DNA of 64,000 nucleotides from JANQPX01 sp041398025 (GCA_041398025.1 JAWKVM010000004.1:1-64000); one strand, 5' to 3'. Numbered from the stretch's first letter, positions 50,811 through 61,163 are shown. Notes: a model not told the origin generated them from the letters alone. A program made the numbers and translations.

Positions 50811-51686
50811 ATGAGCGCCACCACCTTCGCCGATCGCCTGCGCGACGTCGCCGAGCGTTATCAGGGCTTCATCATCGATCAATGGGGCGTGCTGCATGAC
50901 GGCGGCGAGCCCTATCCCGGCGCCGTCGACTGCCTGACCCGGCTGCGTGCAGAGGGAAAGCGCATCGTGCTGCTCAGCAATTCCGGCAAGCGCGCGGCGT
51001 TCAACACCCGACGCCTGGTCGAGATGGGCTATGACGAGGCGCTCTACGATGCCGCGGTGACGTCGGGCGAAGCCTGCTGGCTCGCCCTGCGCGACCGGGA
51101 TACGTCGCCGTTCGACCGGCTTGGCAGGCGCTGCTATCTCTGGGGCCGCGGCGGCGATCGGAGCCATGTCGAGGGCATCGACCTCGAGGTGGTCGAGGAT
51201 GCCGAGCAGGCGGATTTCTTGTATCTGGCAGGCGTGCCCGACTACGCCGAGATCGAGCCCTATCTGCCGGTTCTCGAGGTCGGCGCCAGGCGTGGCGTGC
51301 CGCTGATCTGCGCCAATCCCGATATCGTCGCGATCTACCCGAATGGCGGGCGCGGCATGGCGCCGGGCGGGGTCGCCAGGCGCTATGAGGAGATGGGCGG
51401 GACGGCGATCTATGTCGGCAAGCCGCACCGCCCGGTCTACGAGCTTTGCCTGAAGCATCTCGCCGGCCTGCCGCGGGACGGCATTCTCGGCATCGGCGAT
51501 TCGCTGCAGCACGATATCGCCGGCGGCAATGGCGTCGGCATCGACACCATGCTCCTGACCCACGGCGTGCATCACGATGCCTTTGACGGCGCCGAAGACG
51601 ATGCGGCGCTGCAGGCAGCCCTCGATCGTCTGGAGCAAACCTATGCGACGCGACCGCGCTGGGTCTTGCCGAGCTTTATCTGGTAG
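50811..51686 (+). CDS. HAD-superfamily hydrolase, subfamily IIA (TIGR01459-like)
   Basis: The 291-residue protein starts with a HAD motif I variant FIIDQWGVLHDGGEPYPGAV, then LLSNSGKR (motif II), VGKPHRPVYELC (motif III Lys) and ILGIGDSLQHDIAGGNGVGID (motif IV). Subfamily IIA includes NagD-like sugar-phosphate and nucleotide phosphatases. The DxWGV form is typical of the alphaproteobacterial TIGR01459 group. The ATG at 50811 is chosen because the upstream extension does not look like protein of this family. Confidence 0.86.
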   Translation: MSATTFADRLRDVAERYQGFIIDQWGVLHDGGEPYPGAVDCLTRLRAEGKRIVLLSNSGKRAAFNTRRLVEMGYDEALYDAAVTSGEACWLALRDRDTSPFDRLGRRCYLWGRGGDRSHVEGIDLEVVEDAEQADFLYLAGVPDYAEIEPYLPVLEVGARRGVPLICANPDIVAIYPNGGRGMAPGGVARRYEEMGGTAIYVGKPHRPVYELCLKHLAGLPRDGILGIGDSLQHDIAGGNGVGIDTMLLTHGVHHDAFDGAEDDAALQAALDRLEQTYATRPRWVLPSFIW

Positions 51687-51725
51687 ACTGCCGGTCATTT
51701 GACGATCTGATCGACGGGGCGATCG

Positions 51726-52523
51726 ATGAGCGGGAGCGTGAAACGCCGTCTGACCACGGTGCTGTGCGCCGATGTCAGCAGCTACACCAGGCTGATGGAG
51801 CAGGACGAGGCCGGCACGCTCGATCGTCTGCGCGCCTGCCGGCAGAGCATGGCCGGGCTGATCGCGCGCCACGACGGGCGGGTGATCAACACCTGGGGCG
51901 ACGCGCTGATCGCCGAGTTTCCGAGCGTGCTCGAAGCCGTGCATGCCGCCGTCGAAATCCAGCAGGAGCTGGCGGCGCGCAACCGTGATCTGCCCGAGAC
52001 CGAGCGCATGTGGTTTCGGATCGGGATCAATCTCGGCGACGTGATGGTCGAAGGCGACGACATCTATGGCGAGGGCGTCAACATCGCCGCCCGTCTGCAG
52101 CAGAGCGCCGAACCCGGCGGCATCCTGATCTCGCGTCCGGTGTTCGATCAGGTCCGGAACAAGCTCTCGTTCGGCTTCGACTATCTGGGCGACCAGACGG
52201 TCAAGAACGTCTCGGACCCGGTGCCGAGCTATCGCATCCGGTTCGACGGCGCACCGGATGCCGATCAGCCGGCGGATGGCGCTTCCGGCGCGCCCAAGAT
52301 CGAACCCGTGCTCGGTCCGAGAGCGACACCGGCCGAGCTTTGGGCGGCCTTTCGAAAACTGCCGGCGCTGATCCGGCTCTCTTTCGTCGGCGTCGCCTTC
52401 TTCTTCGCCCTCAATCTCGCCTCAGGCCTCTTCCCGCTCTGGTTCCACTGGCCGTCGATCCCGATGCTGGCGATCATCCTGCTCTACTACAGCCTGCGCC
52501 GGCCACGCGACAAATCCCCCTGA
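51726..52523 (+). CDS. class III adenylate/guanylate cyclase with C-terminal membrane anchor
   Basis: The 265-residue protein has a catalytic domain at about residues 7-170: metal-binding Asp in VLCADVSSYTRLME, INTWGDALIAEF with the second Asp, and GEGVNIAARLQ with the transition-state Asn. It is followed by a linker and two hydrophobic segments (LIRLSFVGVAFFFALNLASG and IPMLAIILLYYSL) at the C-terminus. Most alphaproteobacterial relatives instead carry TPR or receptor domains. Product (cAMP or cGMP) is not certain. Confidence 0.87.
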   Translation: MSGSVKRRLTTVLCADVSSYTRLMEQDEAGTLDRLRACRQSMAGLIARHDGRVINTWGDALIAEFPSVLEAVHAAVEIQQELAARNRDLPETERMWFRIGINLGDVMVEGDDIYGEGVNIAARLQQSAEPGGILISRPVFDQVRNKLSFGFDYLGDQTVKNVSDPVPSYRIRFDGAPDADQPADGASGAPKIEPVLGPRATPAELWAAFRKLPALIRLSFVGVAFFFALNLASGLFPLWFHWPSIPMLAIILLYYSLRRPRDKSP

Positions 52524-52581
52524 GCGCCGGCCTTTCGCTTCAAGACCGCGGCAGCGTCCACGCCGGGGGCGCCTCGCCCCC

Positions 52582-53784
52582 TCAGGCGAGCTTTTCGCAG
52601 GCGCGGATGATGCGTCCGCAGGCGTCCTCCAGCGCCTCGGTCGAGGTCGCGTAGGAGATGCGGAAATAGGGGTCCATGCCGAAGGCGGTGCCATGCACGC
52701 AGGCGACACCTTCCCCCTCGAGCAGATAGCGGCTGAAATCCTCGCTATTGGCGATGGTCTGGCCATCCGGCGTCTTTTTGCCGATGGCGCCGGCGCAGCT
52801 CGGATAGACATAGAAGGCGCCTTCCGGGACGTGACAGCGCAGGCCCGGCGCCTGGTTCAGCATCTTCGCGACCATGTCACGGCGCGACTTGAAGGTCGCG
52901 ACGCGCTCGGCCATGAAATCCATCGGGCCGTTCAGCGCTGCGACCGAGGCCGCCTGGCTGATCGAGCAGGGATTGGAGGTGCTCTGCGACTGCACCTTGG
53001 CGATTGCCTTGATCAGCTGCACCGGTCCGCCGGCATAGCCGATGCGCCAGCCGGTCATGGCGTAGGCCTTGGCGACGCCGTTCATGGTGAGGCAGCGATC
53101 CTTGAGCCCGGGCTCGACCGCGGCGATGGTGTTGAATTCGAAGCCGTCATAGACGAGATGCTCGTAGATGTCGTCGCTGATCACCCAGACATGGGGATGG
53201 CGCATCAGCACGTCGGCGATCTGCTTCAGCTCGTCACGGTCGAGGGCGGCACCGCTCGGGTTGCTCGGCGAGTTCAGGATCAGCCATTTGGTGCGGTTGG
53301 TGATCGCCGCCTCCAGATCCTCGGCGCGCAACTTGAAGCCGGTCTGCTCGGGGCAGTTCACGATCACCGGCTTGCCGCCGGCGAGCAGCGTCATGTCCGG
53401 ATAGGAGACCCAGTAGGGCGCCGGGATGATCACCTCGTCCCCCGGGTCGACCGTGGCCATCAGCGCGTTGTAGATCACCTGCTTGCCGCCGCAGCCGACG
53501 GTGATTTCTTCGGTCCTGTAGTCGAGACCGTTCTCACGCTTGAATTTATCGACCACCGCCTGCTTCAGGGCGGGCGTGCCGTCGACCGCGGTGTATTTGG
53601 TGTCACCCGCCCTGATCGCCTCGATCGCCGCCGCCTTGACGTGATCCGGCGTGTCGAAATCCGGCTCGCCGGCGCCAAGCCCGATCACATCGCGACCCGC
53701 AGCCTTCAGTTCGCGGGCGAGATTGGTGACGGCGATGGTGGGCGACGGCTTGATTGCCGACAGACGTTCGGCCAGGACGGACAT
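52582..53784 (-). CDS. aatA: aspartate aminotransferase (class I)
   Basis: The 400-residue PLP enzyme begins LAERLSAIKPSPTIAVTNLA and has IGLGAGEPDFDTPDHVK, NSPSNPSGAALDRDEL, VISDDIYEHLVYDG and the PLP Lys in MNGVAKAYAMTGWRIGYAGG. It transfers the amino group of aspartate to 2-oxoglutarate; in many alphaproteobacteria it also acts on prephenate. The ATG at 53784 is preferred over one 69 bp upstream on family length. Confidence 0.93.
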   Translation of the reverse strand: MSVLAERLSAIKPSPTIAVTNLARELKAAGRDVIGLGAGEPDFDTPDHVKAAAIEAIRAGDTKYTAVDGTPALKQAVVDKFKRENGLDYRTEEITVGCGGKQVIYNALMATVDPGDEVIIPAPYWVSYPDMTLLAGGKPVIVNCPEQTGFKLRAEDLEAAITNRTKWLILNSPSNPSGAALDRDELKQIADVLMRHPHVWVISDDIYEHLVYDGFEFNTIAAVEPGLKDRCLTMNGVAKAYAMTGWRIGYAGGPVQLIKAIAKVQSQSTSNPCSISQAASVAALNGPMDFMAERVATFKSRRDMVAKMLNQAPGLRCHVPEGAFYVYPSCAGAIGKKTPDGQTIANSEDFSRYLLEGEGVACVHGTAFGMDPYFRISYATSTEALEDACGRIIRACEKLA

Positions 53785-53906
53785 GGCTGTTCGGACTCCA
53801 CGAGCGTTGACAATGGTCAGGCGGACCTTAGGACCGTGCCGCCCTCGGTGCAATCGCCGTGGTGGTGGAAGACGGTGTTTTCGGCCTGATCGGCCATCGA
53901 TGGCGA

Positions 53907-54659
53907 TCAGCCGCCGCGCAGCAGTGCGCCGCCGCGAAACACGGGAATGGCGTCCGGCCGGTAGAGCGGCGAGACGCGGCGCGAGATCAGCGGGCGTTTC
54001 ACCCGTTCGTGGAAGAAGAGGGGCTTGTCGTCCGTGGTCGCGTTGCCGGCAAGGGTCTGCTCGCCGCCGCGCAGGACCCGCCCTCTTTGCAGCTTTCGCC
54101 AGAACCCATAGACCTTGGAGCGATAGGCATTGCCGCGCGTGCTATTCTGAGAGTGGTAGTAGGCGGTTGCCTTGCCCCAGGAGCGGGTCTGCAGGCGCAG
54201 CTCCTTTAGAAACTTGGTGCCGTAGGCGACATTGGCCTCGGGGTCGAAGGCCTCGTCCAGGCTGGCGAAGGCCTCGGGATGGTAGTGCAGATTGATCTGC
54301 ATGCAGCCGACATCGATATTGGTGCGCCCGCTCGCCTTCAGCTCCCTGACCTTGGCGATGGCTGCATCCTTGGTCGGGAGATAGAAGCTGTCGGCGCCCG
54401 AGGTCACGGTCCAGGGCCAGGGCCGCGTGGTCTGGTCTTCCGCAAGCCAGCGCCCCGATTCGGCGAGCGCCACCGCCTGCACCAGCCCGGGCGGGATCTG
54501 ATGGGCCCGCTCATGAGCAGCCGCCTGGGTGTCGCATGCCGTGCGCATCGAGCCATGGGCCGGAAAGGCGAGCGCAAGGATGAGCAGCCCGAGCACGAGC
54601 GGCAGCAGCCGTTTCAGGCGGAGCTCAAGGGACGACCGATGGCGTGGCAGCAAGACCAT
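53907..54659 (-). CDS. lytic transglycosylase (SLT domain)
   Basis: The 250-residue protein has an N-terminal hydrophobic export segment (LLPLVLGLLILALAFPAHG) and an SLT-type domain: AVALAESGRW with the catalytic Glu, VGCMQINLHYHPEAF and EANVAYGTKFLKEL, then YHSQN. Such enzymes cut the glycan strands of peptidoglycan and often serve cell-wall remodelling or secretion machines. No secretion genes are adjacent. The basic C-terminal tail is unusual and not recognised. Confidence 0.88.
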   Translation of the reverse strand: MVLLPRHRSSLELRLKRLLPLVLGLLILALAFPAHGSMRTACDTQAAAHERAHQIPPGLVQAVALAESGRWLAEDQTTRPWPWTVTSGADSFYLPTKDAAIAKVRELKASGRTNIDVGCMQINLHYHPEAFASLDEAFDPEANVAYGTKFLKELRLQTRSWGKATAYYHSQNSTRGNAYRSKVYGFWRKLQRGRVLRGGEQTLAGNATTDDKPLFFHERVKRPLISRRVSPLYRPDAIPVFRGGALLRGG

Positions 54660-54736
54660 GAGCGCAGGATCGCAGCATTTGGTGAAGATAAGGTTAACGC
54701 CCGGTCATGGTGTCCGGCACGGCCGCCCGGACAGGG

Positions 54737-55651
54737 TCACTCGGCCGGGAGAGCTTTGGCCGAGGCCGGGAGGACGCTGTCGCTCATCAGCTCCGCCAGG
54801 GCAAGCAGCAGCTTCCTCATGACGCCCTTCAGGGCGTCGAGCGTGTCAAGCGGCCGGAGCCGGCTCTCATCCATGTAGAGGCCGCGCCGGACCTCGATCT
54901 GCAGCGCGTGCACGCCGAGATGGGGCTGGCCGTAATGGGCGGTGATATGGCCGCCGGCATAGGGGCGGTTGCGCGTGACCCGGAGCCCCTCGCCCTGGAG
55001 GAAGGCCTCGGCGCGACGGACGATGGCGGGCGAGCAGCTATTGCCGAAACGATCGCCGAGCGCGATGTCGATCATGCCGCCGCCCGCACCGTCCCGGCTG
55101 AGCGCGCCGCTGGCGGTGAAGCTCGGCATGGAATGGCAATCCAGCAGCAGGACCTCGCCGAAACGGCTCTGCCCCTCGTCGATGAGCCGCTGCAGGGCGT
55201 GATGATAGGGCCAGTAGGCGACGCGCACGCGGCGCTCGACGTCGCCGAGGCTCAGTCTCGAGCGGTAGATCGGCTGGCCGGCGAGGCGGCTCGGAACGGT
55301 GCCCAGCCCGGCCCTCGCTTTGGCCGAGTCGCCATTGGCATGGGGCGGCAGCGGTTCGTCCAGGAGGTCGGGATCGAACTCCGAGGCCTCGCGATTGGGA
55401 TCGATGAAGGCGCGGGCGAACCGCGCGCGCAGGAAGGGGGCGCCGATCGCGGGTGCCATGTCGAACAGGCGGTCGACGAACGCGTCTTCGAGGCGGCGCA
55501 GCTGGTTCAGATGCAGGCGGGTTTTCTGGAGGAGACAGGGCGGATAGATCTGACCGCTGTGAGGCGACGAGAGGATCATCGGCACCGAGCGTCTGGCCGG
55601 CCGCAGAATCTCGATGGGCGATCCGAACTCGGTGGTCATGAAATCAGCCAT
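54737..55651 (-). CDS. N-formylglutamate amidohydrolase family protein
   Basis: The 304-residue protein has the FGase pattern: ILSSPHSGQIYPP with a zinc-binding His, FIDPNREASEFDP, LLLDCHSMPSF and PYAGGHITAHYGQP with the later HALQIEVRRGLYMDE. N-formylglutamate deformylase is the last step of a histidine-breakdown route; many members have other substrates. No hut genes lie nearby. The ATG at 55651 (MADFMTTEFGS) is preferred; the longer frame adds a Cys/Arg-rich, non-family tail. Confidence 0.85.
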   Translation of the reverse strand: MADFMTTEFGSPIEILRPARRSVPMILSSPHSGQIYPPCLLQKTRLHLNQLRRLEDAFVDRLFDMAPAIGAPFLRARFARAFIDPNREASEFDPDLLDEPLPPHANGDSAKARAGLGTVPSRLAGQPIYRSRLSLGDVERRVRVAYWPYHHALQRLIDEGQSRFGEVLLLDCHSMPSFTASGALSRDGAGGGMIDIALGDRFGNSCSPAIVRRAEAFLQGEGLRVTRNRPYAGGHITAHYGQPHLGVHALQIEVRRGLYMDESRLRPLDTLDALKGVMRKLLLALAELMSDSVLPASAKALPAE

Positions 55652-55897
55652 CGCCCCCGGGAAAGGCAAGGGTTCCGGCCGGCAAAGGGATCCCTGCCGG
55701 AACCTCTGTCCAGCCCGCCATTTCCCTTGGACGCGACCGATCGGTGCAGCACGGACAAGCCGGTATCGGCAAGAGCATGACACCACATGGCCCCCGCGCC
55801 TGCAAGGCCGCCCGCTGGGCTTCGCAGAATTTCCGGCATCGCGGCGCAAGGACAAGGTTGAAATGCACGCCGTTTGCCTCTAGATACGACGCGAAGT

Positions 55898-55972
55898 GGG
55901 CGCTTAGCTCAGCGGGAGAGCACTACGTTGACATCGTAGGGGTCACTGGTTCAATCCCAGTAGCGCCCACCA
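55898..55972 (+). tRNA. tRNA-Val (anticodon GAC)
   Basis: A full cloverleaf can be drawn: acceptor GGGCGCT/AGCGCCC, D-arm GCTC-AGCGGGA-GAGC, anticodon arm CTACG-TTGACAT-CGTAG with GAC at the tip, and T-arm ACTGG-TTCAATC-CCAGT. The 3' CCA is encoded. It is single, with no other tRNA near. Confidence 0.97.
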
Positions 55973-56090
55973 CTTCCCCCCCCGTTCCGGTATGATGCGT
56001 GTTGCCGTGGACAGGCATGGCGCCTCGTCGCCTGACGCCCACGCCCCATCCAGCCACCCAAGCCAAGTCAGCCGTCCAGCCGGCGGCTGG

Positions 56091-56501
56091 TTAGACGGAG
56101 TCGATCTGGCCGGTGAGCTTTTGCCGGATGAAGGACCAGGACATGCCGATCGCCATGACCGTGGCGAGCACGAACAGGCCGATCCAGGAAAGCGTGGCGT
56201 ATTCCTGAACGTTGAGAATGCCGTAGTCCAGCAGCAGCCAGATGATGCCGGCGAAGAACAGCAGGATCAGGCCGATCCCGATGAATCCGATCGATTCGAA
56301 GGTCGCGCGCAGATAGATGACGTAGCCGATGATCATGACCACGGCGATCAGCAGCTTGAGCGGCAGCTGGTCGCCGCGCGAGGTATCGTCCATCACCCAG
56401 GCGATGAAGTTGTAGGGGGTCGGATTGTAGGTCCCGAGAACCAGAACCAAGGCAGCCATCCAGCGAAACAGGAAGCCGTTGGCGGTGAGCTTGGTAGCCA
56501 T
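56091..56501 (-). CDS. four-helix membrane protein, DUF6524-like
   Basis: The 136-residue protein begins MATKLTANGFLFRWMAALVLVLGTYNPTPYNFIAW (read in parts) and has four hydrophobic helices spread over its length (LLIAVVMIIGYVIYL, FIGIGLILLFFAGIIWLLL, WIGLFVLATVMAIGMSWSF). It matches my recollection of the DUF6524 family, whose function is unknown. AAGGAA lies before the ATG. It converges with the tRNA-Val gene. Confidence 0.72.
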   Translation of the reverse strand: MATKLTANGFLFRWMAALVLVLGTYNPTPYNFIAWVMDDTSRGDQLPLKLLIAVVMIIGYVIYLRATFESIGFIGIGLILLFFAGIIWLLLDYGILNVQEYATLSWIGLFVLATVMAIGMSWSFIRQKLTGQIDSV

Positions 56502-56627
56502 GTCGAGGTGCCATTCCTTTGAGTGTCGGGATCTGCCAATGTGTGATAGCGCCGAGGGCTGGTTCGTCAATGGTGCGCGTTGGGGTGTGCGTAGGATTTC
56601 GGGCTGAACAGGATGGGGTGACGTGCG

Positions 56628-57422
56628 ATGGCGATCTCCACGGCTTCCGGTATCGGCCTCCGCTCGCCGCTGCCGTTCGACCTGGATGCCGGCGTCGGGG
56701 CGCGGGCGGCGATCGGGTTGATCGTGCTCGCCTCGGATCAGACGATCGAGCACGAATTTCGCCAGCTTTGCGCGCTCGACGGCGTTGCGCTCTATCAAAG
56801 CCGGATCGAAAACGACAGCCGGATCACGCCCGAGACCCTGATGGCGATGCGCGCGCGGATCACAGCGGCCACCGACGTGATCCTCCCCGGCATGCCGCTC
56901 GACGTGGCGGCGTTCGCCTGCACCTCCGCCTCGATGGTGATCGGCGAGGAGCGGGTGTTCGACGAGATCCGAAAGGCGCGGCCGGATGCCAGGCCGACCA
57001 CGCCGATCACCGCGGCCTTCGCCGCCCTCGGCGCCTTTGGGGCGAAACGCATCGCGCTGCTCACCCCCTACCGCCAGGACGTGAACGAGGGCATCCGCGC
57101 CTATGTCGAGGCGCGGGGCGTCGAGGTCACGGCCATGGGCTCCTTCGAGGAGGAGGACGACCGCCGCGTCTGCCGGATCAGCGAGCGCTCGATCAAATCG
57201 GCAGCGATCGAGCTCGGCCGCGATCCCGCGGTGGAGGCGGTGTTCGTCTCATGCACCAGCCTCCGGCTCCTGGGCGTGGTCGGCGAGATCGAAGCGGCGC
57301 TCGACAAGCCGGTGACGTCGAGCAATCATGCGCTCGCCTGGCACTGCCTTCGGCTCGCCGGGATTGAGGATGTGCGCGAGGACAAAGGCCGCCTGTTCCG
57401 GCTCGGTCTGCCGGAGGTGTGA
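56628..57422 (+). CDS. Asp/Glu racemase superfamily (maleate isomerase-like)
   Basis: The 264-residue protein has the two cysteine motifs of the Asp/Glu racemase fold, AAFACTSASMVIGEE and AVFVSCTSLRLLG, and a cofactor-free layout close to maleate cis-trans isomerase and arylmalonate decarboxylase. These enzymes act on the alpha-carbon or double bond of acids. Substrate unknown. The oligopeptidase B gene begins 25 bp after it, so they may be co-transcribed. Confidence 0.82.
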   Translation: MAISTASGIGLRSPLPFDLDAGVGARAAIGLIVLASDQTIEHEFRQLCALDGVALYQSRIENDSRITPETLMAMRARITAATDVILPGMPLDVAAFACTSASMVIGEERVFDEIRKARPDARPTTPITAAFAALGAFGAKRIALLTPYRQDVNEGIRAYVEARGVEVTAMGSFEEEDDRRVCRISERSIKSAAIELGRDPAVEAVFVSCTSLRLLGVVGEIEAALDKPVTSSNHALAWHCLRLAGIEDVREDKGRLFRLGLPEV

Positions 57423-57447
57423 GCGTCCCGCAGGTCATGAGGAACCC

Positions 57448-59538
57448 ATGAGACCGCCTGTCGCCAAGACCATCGACCATGTGACCGAGATCCATGGCGA
57501 GCACCGCAACGATCCCTATGCCTGGCTGAAGACCAAGGACGATCCCGAGGTCATCGCCTATCTCGAGGCCGAGAACGCCTATACCGACCAGGCGATGGCG
57601 CCGACCGAGGCGCTGCAGCGCACCCTCTACGAGGAGATGGTCGGGCGCATTCAGGAGACCGATCTCTCGGTGCCGGTCAGGATCGACAGCTATCTCTACT
57701 ACACGCGCACCGAGCAAGGACGGCAATATCCGATCTACTGCCGAAAGGCCGGCAGCGCCGAGGCCGAGGAGCAGGTGCTGCTCGATCTCAACGCCGAAGC
57801 CGAGGGGCTCGACTATCTCTCGCTCGGTCTGTTCGAGGTCAGCCCCGATCACCGCCTTCTCGCCTACACCCTGGACACGGACGGCTCCGAGAGCTTCACG
57901 CTCCGCTTCAGGGATCTCGAGAGCGGCCGCATGCTCGAGGACCGCATCGAGGGCGTCTCCTACAGCCTCGAATGGGCCAATGACAGCCGCACCGTGTTCT
58001 ACAGCGTCGAGGACCATACCAAGCGCGCCTGGCGGCTGTTTCGCCACGAGCTCGGTCAGACGGGACAGGATACGCTGGTGTTCGAGGAACCGGACGCGCT
58101 CTTCCGGCTCCGCCTCGCCAAGACCAAGGATCACGCCTTCCTCATCCTGAGCCTCGCCAGCCTCGAGACCTCGGAATGCCGGCTGCTCGACGCCGACCGG
58201 CCGGCCGCGGCGTTTCGTCTGGTGCAGGCACGGGACCGGGGGCATCGCTATTTCGTCGAGCACCGAGAGGGCCTGCTCTACATCCTGAGCAACCGGGATG
58301 CGCCCAATTCCAAGCTGATGACCGCCCCCGCAGACCGGCCGGAGGAGCCGAACTGGCGGGAGATGATCGGCCACGATCCCGGCATCATGCTGAACGGCCT
58401 CGACATGTTTGAGGATTTCCTGGTGGTGTACGAGCGCCGGGGCGGCCTGCGCTCGATCCGGGTGCTGGACTTCGACGACGACGGCGAGGTCAGCGACGGC
58501 GTACCCGAGGTCAGCGCCCATGAGGTCACGTTCGACGAGCCGGCCTACACGGTCAGCGGCGGCCGCAATCCCATGTATGGCAGCCGCACGCTCCGGTTCA
58601 CCTACACCTCGCTGACCACGCCCGCCTCGGTCTACGACTACGACATGGTGACCCGCGAACGGCAGCTCCTGAAGCGCCAGCCCGTGCTCGGCGATTTCGA
58701 CGTCGACGACTATGAAAGCGAGCGCCTGTTCGTCACCGCCGGGGACGGCGCCAAGATCCCGGTCTCGCTGGTCTACCGCAAGGGCCTGAAGCAGGATGGC
58801 AGCAGTCCCTGCCTGCTCTACGGTTATGGCGCCTATGGCGCGTCCACGGACCCTGGCTTCTCCAGCCACCGCCTGTCGCTGCTCGACCGCGGCATGGTCT
58901 ATGCGATCGCCCATATCCGCGGCGGCCAGGAGATGGGCCGGCAGTGGTACGACCAGGGCAAGTTCCTGAACAAGAAGAATACGTTCAGCGACTTCATCGC
59001 CGCAGGCAGGGCGCTGATCGACGGCGGCTATACCAGGAGCGATCGCCTCGCGATCATGGGCGGCAGCGCCGGCGGGCTCCTGGTGGGCGCCGTCCTCAAC
59101 ATGGCGCCCGACCTGATGAAGGCGGCGATCGCCAAGGTGCCGTTCGTCGACGTGATCAACACCATGCTCGATGAGAGCCTGCCGCTCACCATCCTGGAAT
59201 ATGAGGAATGGGGCAATCCGCAGGACAGGACCTACTACGACTACATCAAGAGCTATTCGCCCTATGACAATGTCGAGGCGAAGGGCTACCCGCAGATCCT
59301 GGTCACGGCCGGGCTGAACGATCCGCGCGTGCACTATTGGGAGCCCGCGAAATGGACCGCGAAGCTGCGCGCCGCCAAGACCGACGGCAACCGGCTGCTG
59401 CTCAGGACCAATATGGGTGCCGGACATGGCGGGGCTTCCGGGCGCTATGACGCGCTCAAGGAGCTCGCCTTCGACTACGCCTTCATCCTCGACGCCCTCG
59501 GCGTAACCGCGGCCCGGCCGCCTGCGGCCACCGCTTGA
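57448..59538 (+). CDS. ptrB: oligopeptidase B (S9A serine peptidase)
   Basis: The 696-residue peptidase has an N-terminal propeller (starting PPVAKTIDHVTEIHGEHRND) and a C-terminal alpha/beta-hydrolase domain. The nucleophile Ser is in MGGSAGGLLVG, the Asp in TAGLNDPRVHYWEPAKW and the His in MGAGHGGASGR. It cleaves short peptides after Lys or Arg in the cytoplasm. The ATG at 57448 follows a GAGGAA site. The open frame further upstream belongs to the racemase gene in another frame. Confidence 0.93.
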   Translation: MRPPVAKTIDHVTEIHGEHRNDPYAWLKTKDDPEVIAYLEAENAYTDQAMAPTEALQRTLYEEMVGRIQETDLSVPVRIDSYLYYTRTEQGRQYPIYCRKAGSAEAEEQVLLDLNAEAEGLDYLSLGLFEVSPDHRLLAYTLDTDGSESFTLRFRDLESGRMLEDRIEGVSYSLEWANDSRTVFYSVEDHTKRAWRLFRHELGQTGQDTLVFEEPDALFRLRLAKTKDHAFLILSLASLETSECRLLDADRPAAAFRLVQARDRGHRYFVEHREGLLYILSNRDAPNSKLMTAPADRPEEPNWREMIGHDPGIMLNGLDMFEDFLVVYERRGGLRSIRVLDFDDDGEVSDGVPEVSAHEVTFDEPAYTVSGGRNPMYGSRTLRFTYTSLTTPASVYDYDMVTRERQLLKRQPVLGDFDVDDYESERLFVTAGDGAKIPVSLVYRKGLKQDGSSPCLLYGYGAYGASTDPGFSSHRLSLLDRGMVYAIAHIRGGQEMGRQWYDQGKFLNKKNTFSDFIAAGRALIDGGYTRSDRLAIMGGSAGGLLVGAVLNMAPDLMKAAIAKVPFVDVINTMLDESLPLTILEYEEWGNPQDRTYYDYIKSYSPYDNVEAKGYPQILVTAGLNDPRVHYWEPAKWTAKLRAAKTDGNRLLLRTNMGAGHGGASGRYDALKELAFDYAFILDALGVTAARPPAATA

Positions 59539-59559
59539 GATAGGTCGTGACCTCTCGAA

Positions 59560-59610
59560 AATTAACTATTGCGCCAGCAAATGTTCTACTTATAGTTGAT
59601 TTCACTTGTT
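59560..59610 (+). promoter_or_regulatory. promoter-like region of the ctrA-like gene
   Basis: An AT-rich stretch with TTAACTATTG and TTCTACTTATAGTTGATTT lies 25-70 bp before the start codon. The second word is shared with 18085-18165. No complete CtrA box (TTAA-N7-TTAA) is present. Confidence 0.35.
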
Positions 59611-59631
59611 CATTGTCATGACGGGGTTGCC

Positions 59632-60432
<801 letters not shown>

Positions 60433-60503
60433 GTGGCGTGGCCACGGCATGGACTCGGACCGTCATGGCCCGGGTCGATGGTATGCGGCCAGGTTTTCGA
60501 GAG
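60433..60503 (+). repeat. 3'-end repeat family 1, copy G (after ctrA-like gene)
   Basis: Directly after TAG: GTGGC-GTG-GCCAC, CATGGACTCGGACCG, GGCCCGGG, GATGGTATGCGGCC and AGGTTTTCGAG, in the gene direction. The IS630 remnant joins its distal end. Confidence 0.85.
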
Positions 60504-61013
60504 TTGCTGGAGCTTGTTCCGATCGGGTGGGATCAGCTGGTCGACAGGAGCCTGCGGCGCGAACAAGCGGCGCAAACAAAGCGATTGAGTGTGCATTCCG
60601 ATCTTGTCCGACCGGGATCCGATCGAGGGCATCGATCCAAGCAGAGCGATCAGCGGCGTGCACAGTTTTTTTGAACGTCATGTCATGGCGGTCGAGCAGA
60701 CGCCAGATGGTGCTTGGCGCCACACGCAGACCATGGCTTTGCCGGACATGGTCGGCCAGTTCGGCGAGCGTCATGTCGGTGTCCTTGGCCAAGGTCACAA
60801 GCTCATCGCCGTGGGCTTCAAGACGATTAGACCGATGGTCGCTGCCCCGCGCACGTTACCGAACGCAGCCGGTGCGTCGCTTCTGGTCGACCCATTTGAT
60901 CGCGGTCGAGGGCGCGACGCTGAAAAGCTTTGCCGCCGAGCGCCGTGACATCCCGCCTTCGACTGCAGATATCAGCCGTTCACGCAAATCCATCGAAAGA
61001 GCTTTCGCCATGC
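60504..61013 (-). pseudogene. IS630-family transposase remnant
   Basis: On the reverse strand an ATG at 61013 begins MAKALSMDLRERLISAVEGG and runs SRRSAAKLFSVAPSTAIKWVD, the IS630 N-terminal helix-turn-helix, then stops at TAA after about 50 codons. A second frame downstream continues TLAELADHVRQSHGLRVAPS and LLDRHDMTFKKTVHAADRS. After that the sequence loses similarity and the DDE catalytic domain is absent. So this is a truncated, frameshifted copy. Its end touches repeat copy G. Confidence 0.8.
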
Positions 61014-61163
61014 AGGCTGGCCTCCTTCACCAGCCTGCATTTTGAATCACATCAGCGACAAAATGGGAATCTCTAATGATTCCATTGGGTTAGAAAATAC
61101 TGTATTAACCTGGTGCAGCGGATCTTGAATCCGCAGGCTAAGCGCAAGTTTTGTGTATGGGGT

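Noticed and set aside
57193..59427. A 744-codon reverse open frame over oligopeptidase B
   Set aside because: Antisense shadow; the forward strand codes a complete S9A peptidase with all catalytic residues.
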